This document shows, in pieces, positions 43,844 through 52,022 of a stretch of DNA of 52,022 bases. Source of the DNA: Methanobrevibacter sp. (GTDB lineage Archaea; Methanobacteriota; Methanobacteria; Methanobacteriales; Methanobacteriaceae). Under the pieces are notes generated by a model. That model saw only the letters and a list, made by a program, of their open reading frames with translations. It was not told where the DNA came from and ran no database searches. The first letter of the stretch is position 1, and each line of letters opens with the position of its first letter. Position numbers and translations under genes: made by a program. Location: NCBI RefSeq assembly GCF_017468685.1, contig NZ_JAFUHT010000051.1, forward strand, positions 1 to 52,022, written 5' to 3'.

Positions 43844-44068
43844 ACACTAAGGGATAATCATTGAGGAAACTCAAACGAAAGATATGTTTCAAGTGTAAAA
43901 ATGCTAAAACGTGTTAAATAGACTTTCATGGACAATTTTAAAGCAAAATTTAAGGAACACACATGAAGTAATTTTATCTATTTTTAAATGCAAAACATGG
44001 TGAAAATATCAAGTTACTGTCAGGAAATTTTTTTCGAGTAAATAGCTGAAAATGTTTGAAAACAAAAA
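43844..44068. other. Spacer with one dispersed repeat core
   Basis: 225 bp with no gene. TTTCAAGTGTAA at 43887-43898 (inside GAAAGATATG and the following bases, 43878 on) is a reverse-strand match to the start of the 54-bp repeat at 20601. Nothing else is seen. Confidence 0.4.
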
Positions 44069-46981
44069 TCAGTCATTGACAAAATAGGAATACATCTCTT
44101 CGGAAACTTCACTTTCGATGTGGAATTTGAAGTTGACTATAGGATGGGTCTTGCCGTCGATTTCCCTGTACATCTGTTTATAGCTTAATGGAGTCATCCT
44201 GCCGATGTAGTAAAATTCAATTCCCTCATCATTGTTTTTCTGAATGAACAGTTCAATTTCCAAGTCAGTGTAGTTGATTAGAGGTTCCAGTTCCTTTGAA
44301 GAGGTTTTACGATTGTTTCTACTCATCCAGTTGAAGGAGTCCTTGGTTATGAAGTGGTCTTCGTAGTTGATGGTTTGTGAGATGTCTTCGGACTTGTGGT
44401 AGGTTACAAATATTGGACATGTATTGTATTTAATCTTGTATCCTCCGATGTTTTGACCGTTCATGTAGTATTTCCAGTCAAGAAGTCTCAGCGCATCCTC
44501 ACGTGAGTATTTTTCATACAGCTTGAATCTGGAGTCAGATTTGTATACGCTTTCGTATTTGTGGAATGCATACTGCAGCGCATCGTTTAGATGTTCATAA
44601 AATATTGGATTTGAAAGTGATTTTTTAAACTGGTCGGATATTTCAAACCTGTCATCTGATGATGATTTGAAAAAGAGATTTTCAGGATTTTTTACCAGTT
44701 TTTCAATTGTGTTTGCCTGATATCCGTCGCCTTTTTCCTTGCGGTAAAAGTCCAGGCTCAGATAGTTGATTGCACCTTTAATTGAATCGGTTTGGTTAGT
44801 GAGATTGAAATTGTCATTAAGGTATTTCTCAATTTGAGGGACTGTAAAGTATTTGTTGATTTTCAAGCATTCCAGAATAACCAGCTCATGTGGCCTGATT
44901 CCTTTTAGAAGTTTTTTAGTGATGAATTTAAGAGGGTCGATTTCATCGTCTGGAATCTCTGAAGTGTAGTCATCCTCAATGTCTGACAGGAAATCATGGT
45001 ATGTCGGATAATCCTTGTGCGCAAGGATCAGTTCAGGATTGAATTCTCCGTTAATTGCGAAGTCATAAAGTGAAGGGATCCTTCCCAACTTGTATTTTAA
45101 TTGAGTGTACTTTTCTTTAAACAAGGCCTTTCTGTTGAATGAAGTGTTGTTGATTGAATCATATATACGCTTTTGTGAAATCTCATCAAAGTTGATTGAA
45201 GAGGCACCGGGAATAATCTTGTTTCCCTCCATCAGATATTTCCTAATACGATCCTTGTCATAAGTCCTGTCACCTGAAAGGGCAATCGGAATCATGAAAT
45301 TGTTTTTGTAGTTTCCGATAAAGTCAAGAATAACCACATACTCCTTGTTTTTGTATTTCCTAAGGCCCCTTCCAAGCTGCTGGATGAAAATGATTGGAGA
45401 CTCGGTAGGCCTGACCAAAAGAACCTGATTGATTTCAGGAATGTCAACACCCTCATTGAAAATGTCAACAGTGAAAATAAACTCAATTTTATCCGGATTT
45501 GCATCATTGGTCAGCCTGTCAATGGCATCACGTCTTTTTTCCTGTGCGTCATCACCTGAGAGAAACACTGACTTATATCCCCTCTGGTTGAATTTGTCTG
45601 ACAATAATTCCGCTTCCCTTTTTCTTGAACAGAATACCAATGCCTTTCTTCTCTCGCCTGAATATGAATAGAATTCCGATTTTTCAATAAGATAATCAAC
45701 ACGCTCATCAGATGCCAGGAGATTGAAATCAGTAAAATTATCATCGATTTCACCGGTATCGAATTCAACATCACTGATACCGAAATAATGGAACGGACAT
45801 AACAAATCCTCTTCCAAAGCTTCCTGCAAACGGATTTCATGGGCAATGTTGTTGTCAAACAAATCATAAATGTTAAAACCATCTGTACGCTCAGGTGAAG
45901 CGGTCATGCCCAGCAGAAATTTTGGTTTAAAGTAATCCAATACTTTCAGGTATGACAGAGCCCCCGCCTTGTGCACCTCATCCACTACAATATAATCAAA
46001 GTGGTCTTTTGAAAACTTGGTGTAAACATCCTCCTTAGACATGGTCTGGATGGTTGAAAACAAATATGGACTGTCATAATCCTTGTTGTTACCAGTTAAC
46101 AGACCGAATTTTTCATGGTCAGTGAATACGTTTTTGTAAGCTTCAATTGACTGTTTGGCAATCTGTTCCCTGTGAACCAGAAAGAGAAATCTTTCAGGCC
46201 CAAAATCATCAACTGCAAAAGCAGATGCATAGGTCTTACCGGTACCTGTGGCCGATACAAGGATGGCACGGGACTCTCCATGACTTATTAGATTTCTGAT
46301 ATTTTCAAGAAACTGCTCCTGCATATAGTTTGGAGTTAAAGTGACATGCTCATCTTTAATCTTTTGGGTAAGCTTTCTTAAATTGGTGAACTTTTTGTTG
46401 GCATCATAGATTTTTTCATACTCGGGAAGTGCATCTTCAAGACTTGCCGCATTTTGCCATAACTCATTGAATTCGGAGCGAAGTTCCAAAAGAATCTCAC
46501 CTTCCAACATCGAGGTGAACTCAACATTCCATTCCTTGTTGACAGTAAGTGCATTCATGGTCATGTTGGAACTTCCGACAATTCCAGTAAAAACATCCCC
46601 TTTTTTGAATATATAACCCTTTGTGTGAAACCCCTCATTTTTTTGCAAATAGAGTTTGATTTCAATATTTTTAAAATCATTAAGTTTTCTTAACGCCTTA
46701 GGTTCTGTAAAAGTCAGATAGTCAGTGGTGAGGATTTTACCCTTAATATTTCTCTTTTCTAGATTGCGAAATTCTTCCAGTAAAGGAGTGATTCCGCCCA
46801 TGGTGATGAAAGCAGCAGAGATTATGAACTCATCACAGTTTCTGAGTTCATCCCTGATTGAATTTATGACCTTGGAGCGATTATTGTTGTATAATAATTT
46901 TGGACGAAAATCAGAGCTGGAGCTGGAATGCTGATTTATAAAAGCGGTTTTCGCACCATTCAGGATTTCATCCATGTTCAT
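44069..46981 (-). CDS. PLD-nuclease / SF2 helicase / DUF3427 protein
   Basis: A 970-aa protein with three parts. Residues about 30-180: phospholipase-D-type nuclease with H119-x-K121 and 'GSSNMT' (136-141). Residues about 210-580: superfamily 2 helicase with Walker A 'SATGTGKT' (243-250), 'DEVHKAG' (334-340), 'GMTASPERTD' (358-367) and 'QLGRGLRKY' near 540. From about 600 to the end: DUF3427, often found with this helicase type. The set suggests an ATP-driven DNA translocase with its own nuclease, of the sort found in defence islands. It is the last gene of the operon. No strong ribosome site, and the Met at residue 3 is an alternative start. Confidence 0.88.
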   Translation of the reverse strand: MNMDEILNGAKTAFINQHSSSSSDFRPKLLYNNNRSKVINSIRDELRNCDEFIISAAFITMGGITPLLEEFRNLEKRNIKGKILTTDYLTFTEPKALRKLNDFKNIEIKLYLQKNEGFHTKGYIFKKGDVFTGIVGSSNMTMNALTVNKEWNVEFTSMLEGEILLELRSEFNELWQNAASLEDALPEYEKIYDANKKFTNLRKLTQKIKDEHVTLTPNYMQEQFLENIRNLISHGESRAILVSATGTGKTYASAFAVDDFGPERFLFLVHREQIAKQSIEAYKNVFTDHEKFGLLTGNNKDYDSPYLFSTIQTMSKEDVYTKFSKDHFDYIVVDEVHKAGALSYLKVLDYFKPKFLLGMTASPERTDGFNIYDLFDNNIAHEIRLQEALEEDLLCPFHYFGISDVEFDTGEIDDNFTDFNLLASDERVDYLIEKSEFYSYSGERRKALVFCSRKREAELLSDKFNQRGYKSVFLSGDDAQEKRRDAIDRLTNDANPDKIEFIFTVDIFNEGVDIPEINQVLLVRPTESPIIFIQQLGRGLRKYKNKEYVVILDFIGNYKNNFMIPIALSGDRTYDKDRIRKYLMEGNKIIPGASSINFDEISQKRIYDSINNTSFNRKALFKEKYTQLKYKLGRIPSLYDFAINGEFNPELILAHKDYPTYHDFLSDIEDDYTSEIPDDEIDPLKFITKKLLKGIRPHELVILECLKINKYFTVPQIEKYLNDNFNLTNQTDSIKGAINYLSLDFYRKEKGDGYQANTIEKLVKNPENLFFKSSSDDRFEISDQFKKSLSNPIFYEHLNDALQYAFHKYESVYKSDSRFKLYEKYSREDALRLLDWKYYMNGQNIGGYKIKYNTCPIFVTYHKSEDISQTINYEDHFITKDSFNWMSRNNRKTSSKELEPLINYTDLEIELFIQKNNDEGIEFYYIGRMTPLSYKQMYREIDGKTHPIVNFKFHIESEVSEEMYSYFVND

Positions 46982-46983
46982 AA

Positions 46984-47133
46984 TTACTGCTCTTCAAGGT
47001 GTTTTATTAAATCTTCAAGTTTGGTTATTTGGATTTGGAACTCCTCTTCTTTTGGAGTGCCTTTGACCTTTTCCAACTTGTTTTGGAGTTCTTCAAGTTT
47101 ACGCTTTGCTAAAGTGATTCTTTTGTCTGTCAT
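46984..47133 (-). CDS. 49-aa coiled-coil protein
   Basis: A short ORF with a normal ATG and stop: 'MTDKRITLAKRKLEELQNKL' and further heptad-like Leu/Ile residues up to 'LIKHLEEQ'. It would form one long charged helix or a helical hairpin. It begins one base after the NUDIX gene stop and ends two bases before the helicase ATG, so it is embedded in the operon. Function unknown; an adaptor or oligomerisation role between neighbours is a guess. Confidence 0.7.
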   Translation of the reverse strand: MTDKRITLAKRKLEELQNKLEKVKGTPKEEEFQIQITKLEDLIKHLEEQ

Positions 47134-47134
47134 T

Positions 47135-47527
47135 TCAATCATCCATAGTTTCTTTTAGGTAATCTATGATTTTTAAATCGGCAGGAATCCAGTTGACATC
47201 GTTTAGTTGATCTTTAGTGAGCCATCTTGCATCGTTATGTTCTAAAAGCTTTGGAGTTCCCTTTTCAATTATTGCCTCATAGCATGACATCTTAAGATAA
47301 AAAGTAGGATACTGGTATTCGAGGTCAAGGGCAAACTTGGTGGGTTTTATTGTGCAGTCGAGTTCCTCTTTGATTTCTCTTATTAAAGCTTCCTCTTTTG
47401 TTTCTGAATTTTCTATTTTTCCGCCTGGAAATTCCCACATGTTAATGAATTCACCATAGCCTCTTTTGGTTGCAAGGATTTTATTGTCCTTTTTGATAAT
47501 AGCTGCAACAACATTTAAAGTTTTCAT
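47135..47527 (-). CDS. NUDIX hydrolase (MutT-like)
   Basis: A 130-aa NUDIX protein. The NUDIX box 'GGKIENSETKEEALIREIKE' with 'EL' following fits GX5EX7REUXEE, and 'VVAAIIKKDNKILATKRGYG' with 'NMWEFPGGKIE' matches the MutT (8-oxo-dGTPase) group. It would hydrolyse a modified nucleoside triphosphate or another nucleotide. Placed inside a McrBC-like operon, it may act on a modified phage nucleotide or a signal rather than in general housekeeping; that is inference. It is 45 bp after the McrC-like gene. Confidence 0.9.
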   Translation of the reverse strand: MKTLNVVAAIIKKDNKILATKRGYGEFINMWEFPGGKIENSETKEEALIREIKEELDCTIKPTKFALDLEYQYPTFYLKMSCYEAIIEKGTPKLLEHNDARWLTKDQLNDVNWIPADLKIIDYLKETMDD

Positions 47528-47572
47528 GATTGTTTCTCCTGGTTAAATATAGGGCAGCTTACGTTATAAATG

Positions 47573-49447
47573 TTAATTATTGCTTACCCATTCTCGAGTA
47601 GTCAAACCCTTATTAAACAGTAAAGTCCAAATAACTTCTTTAATAAATGATTCCAAATCATCCTCTTCAAATCCGTCATTTCCAGGAGTTAAAGAAAATG
47701 CTCCAACAGAAGGGATTACAGTATTTGTTTCTAAGAATTTTTTTGTTCTGTTTCCAGGATATAAAACATATGACCCTTCAGTTAGTAAAATTGAATCTTT
47801 ATAGGTATGCATTTTATAGATATCTCCATCTTTAAAAAGCCTTTCTTTTTCTTCAAGAGAATCTCTTTTTTCTATTTCCTCATCTAATTGTTTATTTGAT
47901 TCAATTGTATCATAATAATCTATTATTTCCAGTTCTGACCTATATTTAGCATCAAAATGAACATAGTTAATTTCATCATTTATTTTTACAAGCAGTGTAT
48001 AATCCGGTTTAAATGCAAGTGAATAAGACCGGTATTGCGATCCATCTGAAAATCTTAAATTGTAAAACAAATCTATTTCAATATCATGGCCATATAAATT
48101 CAAATGAAAAGTTTTACGAGACCCAATTCCTTTTTTAATACTTATTGACCAGTTATCCTTATTGATTTTAAATACATCTTCAAAATTAATCTTTTTTATG
48201 CTCAATTCATTTAAAACTTTTAGCAATTTAAAATAGCACCAATATTCATATAATTCAGATAATTTCTTTTCAAAACCCTTAAATTGATTGTTTATCTCAT
48301 CCCAACTTAATCTAAATGAAAATTCAAGCATCAGGAAGTATTGAAATATTTCCCTATATCCCTCTTTTTTCTGCAGTATCTGTGAGTTAAATGGAACATA
48401 ATCCATTGTTGAAATATGATTGAAAAACTTATTTGACAGGAAATATTCCATTTCTTCTTCAAATGACAGCAGTTTATCTTTAATATAACCTTCTTTAGAT
48501 GTTTTAAGTAGCTTTTCAATTAACTCCAGTATCAATTCCAAAAAGTATTTGAAAAACCTGTTTTCAGCAACATCAATGATGTCCTCATGTTTGGTTTGTT
48601 CTATTTCACGAGGAATATAACCATTTAATTTTTCAACTATTTTAAAATCAGCATCTGATTTAGATAGATTATTTGACTTTGAAACCATATTTTTTAAAGT
48701 ATTCTGATTTACATTTGATGCAAATGAAATTGGAACAGTTTCTGTATGATTTATCAATTGTGAGTGTAAATTTTTAGAAATGTATTCAAATATGGAAGGC
48801 AAATTATCACGACGGAAAAGATACTCCAAAAACATGAAATCTTCATAATATGTTTCTTTTTGTCTATAATCAAGTTCAAATTCCTGATATAAAGGAGAAT
48901 TAACTTCAAATATTAAACTTAATGCATGCTGTGACAAATCAGCTATCATTGCTGAGTATTGGTTAAAGTAATCTATTTTTTTAGATCGAACTTCAATTGG
49001 AATTTTAATCGAGTTGACCCCATCTTTTCTGATATCCAAAAATGATTTTCCGACATAGCTTCTGAAATTCAAAGTGCCTGCAATTTTATAATTCTTCTTA
49101 TCACCCAAATCAAACCTAAACTCTTTAAAATGACTATCATTAATTTTTATTAATGAATACAACACATCATAAGAAGCATTAACATCTTTTGATTCGAATA
49201 GTACCTGATACTCAGTTTCTTCTAAAAATAGTAATTTAGCAAAATTGGCTCCAATGTCTGGACAATATTGAATGGGAGTCAAGTTATCGGGCTCATCAAC
49301 AATTGGAACATTAATTAAGGTTATTGAATGAGAAATATCCCTATTGGAATCTTTGCTACCCCTATAATCCAGCGAACTAATTGTTAAAGTTCCAAGATTA
49401 TCTGATTCCTCATCAGTCAAATGAATTATTACTTTTTGCTCAATCAT
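47573..49447 (-). CDS. McrC-like DUF2357 endonuclease
   Basis: A 624-aa protein. The N-terminal 290 residues are strand-rich (DUF2357 type), the middle is helical, and the C-terminal part contains a PD-(D/E)XK nuclease core: 'FKPDYTLLV' with D482 and 'HFDAKYR' with D499-x-K501. This is the layout of the large McrC relatives paired with McrB, which cut DNA when the AAA+ partner hydrolyses nucleotide. It starts 6 bp after the McrB-like gene, as in other mcrBC pairs. Whether it cuts modified DNA, as E. coli McrBC does, cannot be told. Confidence 0.85.
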   Translation of the reverse strand: MIEQKVIIHLTDEESDNLGTLTISSLDYRGSKDSNRDISHSITLINVPIVDEPDNLTPIQYCPDIGANFAKLLFLEETEYQVLFESKDVNASYDVLYSLIKINDSHFKEFRFDLGDKKNYKIAGTLNFRSYVGKSFLDIRKDGVNSIKIPIEVRSKKIDYFNQYSAMIADLSQHALSLIFEVNSPLYQEFELDYRQKETYYEDFMFLEYLFRRDNLPSIFEYISKNLHSQLINHTETVPISFASNVNQNTLKNMVSKSNNLSKSDADFKIVEKLNGYIPREIEQTKHEDIIDVAENRFFKYFLELILELIEKLLKTSKEGYIKDKLLSFEEEMEYFLSNKFFNHISTMDYVPFNSQILQKKEGYREIFQYFLMLEFSFRLSWDEINNQFKGFEKKLSELYEYWCYFKLLKVLNELSIKKINFEDVFKINKDNWSISIKKGIGSRKTFHLNLYGHDIEIDLFYNLRFSDGSQYRSYSLAFKPDYTLLVKINDEINYVHFDAKYRSELEIIDYYDTIESNKQLDEEIEKRDSLEEKERLFKDGDIYKMHTYKDSILLTEGSYVLYPGNRTKKFLETNTVIPSVGAFSLTPGNDGFEEDDLESFIKEVIWTLLFNKGLTTREWVSNN

Positions 49448-49453
49448 TTAAAT

Positions 49454-51181
49454 CTAATTAATAAATGAAACATATCTTTGATCAGACAATACTTTAGCCA
49501 TGTTTTGAAGCTTTAATGCAGATGTATAATATCTTGAGTTTTCTTTTGTGACTTCAAAGTTTTTAGGATTTTCATTATTGTTTCTTTCAACCAAACAGAT
49601 ATTAAACAAGTTTGTTACGACATTTCCAATAGCTTTTTCAGATCCATGTAATTTTGGAAGGATTTTTTGTTTGATTTGCGCATCAAAGTATCTTTCCCAA
49701 TTATTCCACTCTTTAGGTTCGTTTTCATATCTCCATGCAACTACCATAAATCTTAAAATTTCGTTGATTACCCTAAAACCAAAATCAAAACTGGAATCTT
49801 TAAGAGTTTCCTGAAAACCTGTGAGCTCCATTGCCAAAGTATCCCATAAATTATCCTCACCATTATAAATTTGAGATAAAATTTCCTTTAAATCTTCAAT
49901 GTTTAAATTAGAGATATCAGAATCTTCAAGTGGAGATTGCAAGTAATTAATGTCTCCTTTAAAATCATCATCACTGGAATCAGATAACATATAATCCCAT
50001 GCGCGCAAAGTATCAAATTCAATAGTATTTGCCCTATCCAATACTTTTGGTGAGAACATATAAGTTGTTTCATCAACATTAACAGTACCTATTATGAAAA
50101 GATTATCTGGAAGTTTTAAAGTCTCATTATTACCATATAATGGAATTTCTTCACCACTTTCAATAGCTGACAGGAAATCAGCAAAATATCTTTCAACATG
50201 TGACAGATTCATTTCGTCTAAAATTAAAAAGTAGGGATTAGTTGGATCATTTTTAGCCTGTTTAATTAATTCATATGCAGGAGTTGACTGATAATCTTCT
50301 GTAATTACATTATAATATCCGACAATATTGGTATTATCAGTCCAATTTGCTCCAATAGGTATTATTTTATATAAATCTAGGTAATTATTAGTTAAATCCG
50401 GAACATTCTCAAAAGAATCATCAACATTAATTATAATTTCAACATCTTGATCCTTTTTTTGTTTTAGATGTTTTTGAATTTTTTTATCTTTTTCATAATA
50501 TAACTTTCCCGTAATTCGAATTTTAGCCCAATATTCCTTGCCATTTACAAAAATACTTCCTTCACAATAACTTTTTGGAAAAACAGTATATTTATAGAAA
50601 TCAGTTTCTAAATTCCATTCTGGTTTTTTACCCCGATTATCATATGAACAAAAATTGGAAGTTTGATGAATTTCAGCTTTATGATCTATAGGTATAGGAA
50701 CATTACTAATAAATTTATTTACTAACTCCGAATTGATATTGAAATAGGTCTCATCTTTTCCTGAATCTAAAATTTGTTGAAAATAATTTGTTAATTCCTC
50801 ATCCTTATATCTTAGCTGAACTAATAAATAAATTGACCCCTTTGCAGGTATTCCATCAATAGTTAAATCATAGTTCCCCTCATAATATTCAAAAGGAAAT
50901 ATATTTTTAATTGAATCCCTACCTATAGTTGCCCAACGATTTTGATTTAAAACAGAATCAGTCAAATTAATTTTTATTAGAGGATGAGAAATTTTGCTTG
51001 ATATAAATTTAGCAAACAATTGAGATAATTTTGTTTTTCCAGTTCCAGAATTCCCAGTTAATATTTCAAATGGCTTAACCTTTAATGACAACAAATAGTT
51101 TTCAATCAATTCTTTATCAAAATAATATCCATTAGAAATTAAATATCTATAAAATGAATCAACCTGTATATTTTCAGACAT
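49454..51181 (-). CDS. McrB-like AAA+ NTPase
   Basis: A 575-aa AAA+ protein. Walker A 'GNSGTGKT' is at residues 43-50, the pore-region motif 'PIGANWTDNTNIVGYY' at about 275-290, Walker B 'YFLILDEMN' at 317-325, and 'GTVNVDETTYMFSPKVLDRA' at 365-384 corresponds to the McrB GTPase signature area. It lacks a DNA-reading domain before Walker A (only 42 residues), but has an extra domain of about 180 residues at about 85-270 between Walker A and the pore motif, which may take that role. The ATG at 51181 is chosen: a longer frame from a TTG at 51241 would begin inside the TATA box. First gene of the operon. Confidence 0.87.
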   Translation of the reverse strand: MSENIQVDSFYRYLISNGYYFDKELIENYLLSLKVKPFEILTGNSGTGKTKLSQLFAKFISSKISHPLIKINLTDSVLNQNRWATIGRDSIKNIFPFEYYEGNYDLTIDGIPAKGSIYLLVQLRYKDEELTNYFQQILDSGKDETYFNINSELVNKFISNVPIPIDHKAEIHQTSNFCSYDNRGKKPEWNLETDFYKYTVFPKSYCEGSIFVNGKEYWAKIRITGKLYYEKDKKIQKHLKQKKDQDVEIIINVDDSFENVPDLTNNYLDLYKIIPIGANWTDNTNIVGYYNVITEDYQSTPAYELIKQAKNDPTNPYFLILDEMNLSHVERYFADFLSAIESGEEIPLYGNNETLKLPDNLFIIGTVNVDETTYMFSPKVLDRANTIEFDTLRAWDYMLSDSSDDDFKGDINYLQSPLEDSDISNLNIEDLKEILSQIYNGEDNLWDTLAMELTGFQETLKDSSFDFGFRVINEILRFMVVAWRYENEPKEWNNWERYFDAQIKQKILPKLHGSEKAIGNVVTNLFNICLVERNNNENPKNFEVTKENSRYYTSALKLQNMAKVLSDQRYVSFIN

Positions 51182-51235
51182 ATTAAAAACCTGCACGACC
51201 GTTTTGCGAAATGAAATCAATATTTCCTTGATTAT

Positions 51236-51256
51236 ATACAATTTATATATAAACAG
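51236..51256 (-). promoter_or_regulatory. Promoter of the McrBC-like operon
   Basis: A TATA box (rc of ATTTATATATAAAC, 51241-51254) stands about 60 bp upstream of the chosen mcrB-like ATG. This would give a leader of about 30-35 nt. AGGT about 7 bp before the ATG is a weak ribosome site. No other promoter is seen before the following four genes, whose gaps are 45 bp or less. Confidence 0.5.
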
Positions 51257-51367
51257 ATATTAAAAAATGTCGATCGTTAATTAATAACTATCCCAAACAA
51301 ATAATAAAAAACATTATAAATATGACGTTATAAATTTGATATTAAAAAGTATAAAAAGGAGAATAAA

Positions 51368-51733
51368 ATGAACAAGAAATTTTTAATTTTAACCGTTTTA
51401 ACAATTTTTCTCGTGGGCATGCTCTGTGCTTATGCCGTAGAACCTGTTGATGCCAAGCCGATTGTTAAAATCAAGAAACACAAAACATATTATACAGCAA
51501 AATTCAAATACAAAGGAAAAACCTATAAAGCAAAACTAAAGAAAAACAAAAAGGACAGCAAAATGTATGGTGAAAAGATTTATGACACCACCAAAAAGAA
51601 AGGCGGGTCCAAATTCAGATTATTCTATACAAAGAATCCTGATGACTGGAGCAAAAAAGGCTGGAATTTCTGCAAATTAAGAGCAAGCAGTGGAGACTCA
51701 CACCTCTACTACAAAATCAAATGGGTCAAATAA
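51368..51733 (+). CDS. Small secreted basic protein
   Basis: A 121-aa protein with signal peptide MNKKFLILTVLTIFLVGML (cleavage near residue 23-29, 'AYAVEPVDA'). The mature part is rich in lysine and aromatic residues ('FKYKGKTYKAKLKKNKKDSK', 'NFCKLRASSGDSHLYYKIKW'). Two aromatic-rich strand pairs suggest a small beta domain. The family is not recognised. AAAAGGAGAATAAA gives a strong ribosome site, and a TATA-like CATTATAAATATG lies at about 51312-51324. It likely sits in the pseudomurein wall. Confidence 0.8.
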   Translation: MNKKFLILTVLTIFLVGMLCAYAVEPVDAKPIVKIKKHKTYYTAKFKYKGKTYKAKLKKNKKDSKMYGEKIYDTTKKKGGSKFRLFYTKNPDDWSKKGWNFCKLRASSGDSHLYYKIKWVK

Positions 51734-51753
51734 GCAGTTTAGACTAACTGCTT
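51732..51753 (+). terminator. Hairpin terminator of the small secreted gene
   Basis: 8-bp arms AAGCAGTT and AACTGCTT with loop TAGACT, followed by TTA. The left arm touches the TAA stop codon. Confidence 0.65.
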
Positions 51754-51781
51754 TTACCCCATCTATAGTTAAAAAATTCAC

Positions 51782-52022
51782 CTAAGCCTTATCCTTATAC
51801 CACACCTTAATGCTAACCGGAACATACCCTTTAACAGGATTTATCTTAACCAAATCCTTTCCAAGTTTAACAGGACTTTTTGAAATTACCTTTCCGGTTT
51901 TTGAGTTTTTAAACAGGAATTTCACTTTTGTGACTTTTGTGTGTTTTGACGCGCCGAGACCGTTATATCCTGAAATATAAAGAAATACTCCTTTTTCACC
52001 CCACAGTCCTTTTTCATCATAG
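51782..52022 (-). CDS. C-terminus of a secreted or surface protein (partial)
   Basis: The last 80 codons of a minus-strand gene whose start lies beyond the window. It reads 'YDEKGLWGEKGVFLYISGYN', 'SKHTKVTKVKFLFKNSKTGK' and ends 'VPVSIKVWYKDKA' with TAG at 51782-51784. The lysine- and aromatic-rich strand pattern resembles the C-terminal domains of the small secreted proteins of this window. No family is named. It converges on the gene at 51368 with a 48-bp gap. Confidence 0.65.
   Translation of the reverse strand, partial: YDEKGLWGEKGVFLYISGYNGLGASKHTKVTKVKFLFKNSKTGKVISKSPVKLGKDLVKINPVKGYVPVSIKVWYKDKA

Noticed and set aside
49454-51241. N-terminal extension of the McrB-like protein from TTG at 51241
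   Set aside because: It would start inside the TATA box, and the 20 added residues do not look like the family; the ATG at 51181 is better.

Overview
The window comes from an AT-rich methanogenic archaeon of the order Methanobacteriales, most likely the genus Methanobrevibacter. The evidence is archaeal ribosomal protein eS1 (S3ae), Orc1/Cdc6, the methanopterin enzyme MptE, a 5'-methylthioadenosine/methylthioinosine phosphorylase, archaeal TATA boxes, and a large set of secreted adhesin-like proteins with Ig-like domains and lysine-rich C-termini, which are typical of pseudomurein-walled gut methanogens. I saw no rRNA, tRNA, CRISPR array or intact insertion sequence.

Layout. (1) 1-9996, minus: one giant adhesin-like gene cut by the window edge, with a signal peptide, a right-handed beta-helix half and an Ig-like repeat half. 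(2) 10277-16981, minus: housekeeping genes (eS1; NifX-like protein; MTA/MTI phosphorylase; RtcB RNA ligase; a small membrane protein; archease; Orc1/Cdc6; MptE), with one tiny plus-strand membrane gene between them. (3) 17162-26637: a decayed small ORF, a DUF2283-like gene, two YczE-like membrane paralogs, a class V aminotransferase followed by a 54-bp tandem repeat, a GerW-DUF2953 pair, an XRE-ImmA protein, an acetolactate-synthase-like enzyme overlapping a dUTPase/Dcd-family gene, a tautomerase and an uncharacterised repeat protein. (4) 26704-38335, minus: seven secreted or membrane surface genes, several sharing upstream sequence, signal peptides, C-terminal domain and terminator. (5) 38336-44068: an eroded accessory zone with a relic of a lost adhesin 3' end, a DUF2283-like gene, a probable Panacea-like/PIN toxin-antitoxin pair, a tandemly duplicated two-gene cassette of unknown function, and a broken Rpn-family transposase. 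(6) 44069-51181, minus: a compact five-gene operon resembling a defence system: McrB-like AAA+ protein, DUF2357/McrC-like nuclease, NUDIX hydrolase, 49-aa coiled-coil protein, and a PLD-nuclease/SF2-helicase/DUF3427 protein. (7) 51368-52022: a small secreted basic protein and the end of another gene.

How parts work together. Archease and RtcB form the tRNA-splicing/RNA-repair pair. The surface genes would decorate the cell wall, and the shared palindrome just upstream of two of them suggests common regulation. The strongest candidates for under-described biology are the five-gene McrBC-like operon with NUDIX and PLD-helicase partners, the tandem cassette at 41280-43275 whose gene is conserved at the 5' half and divergent at the 3' half, and the Panacea-like/PIN pair. 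All functions are read from sequence motifs by eye; no database search was run.
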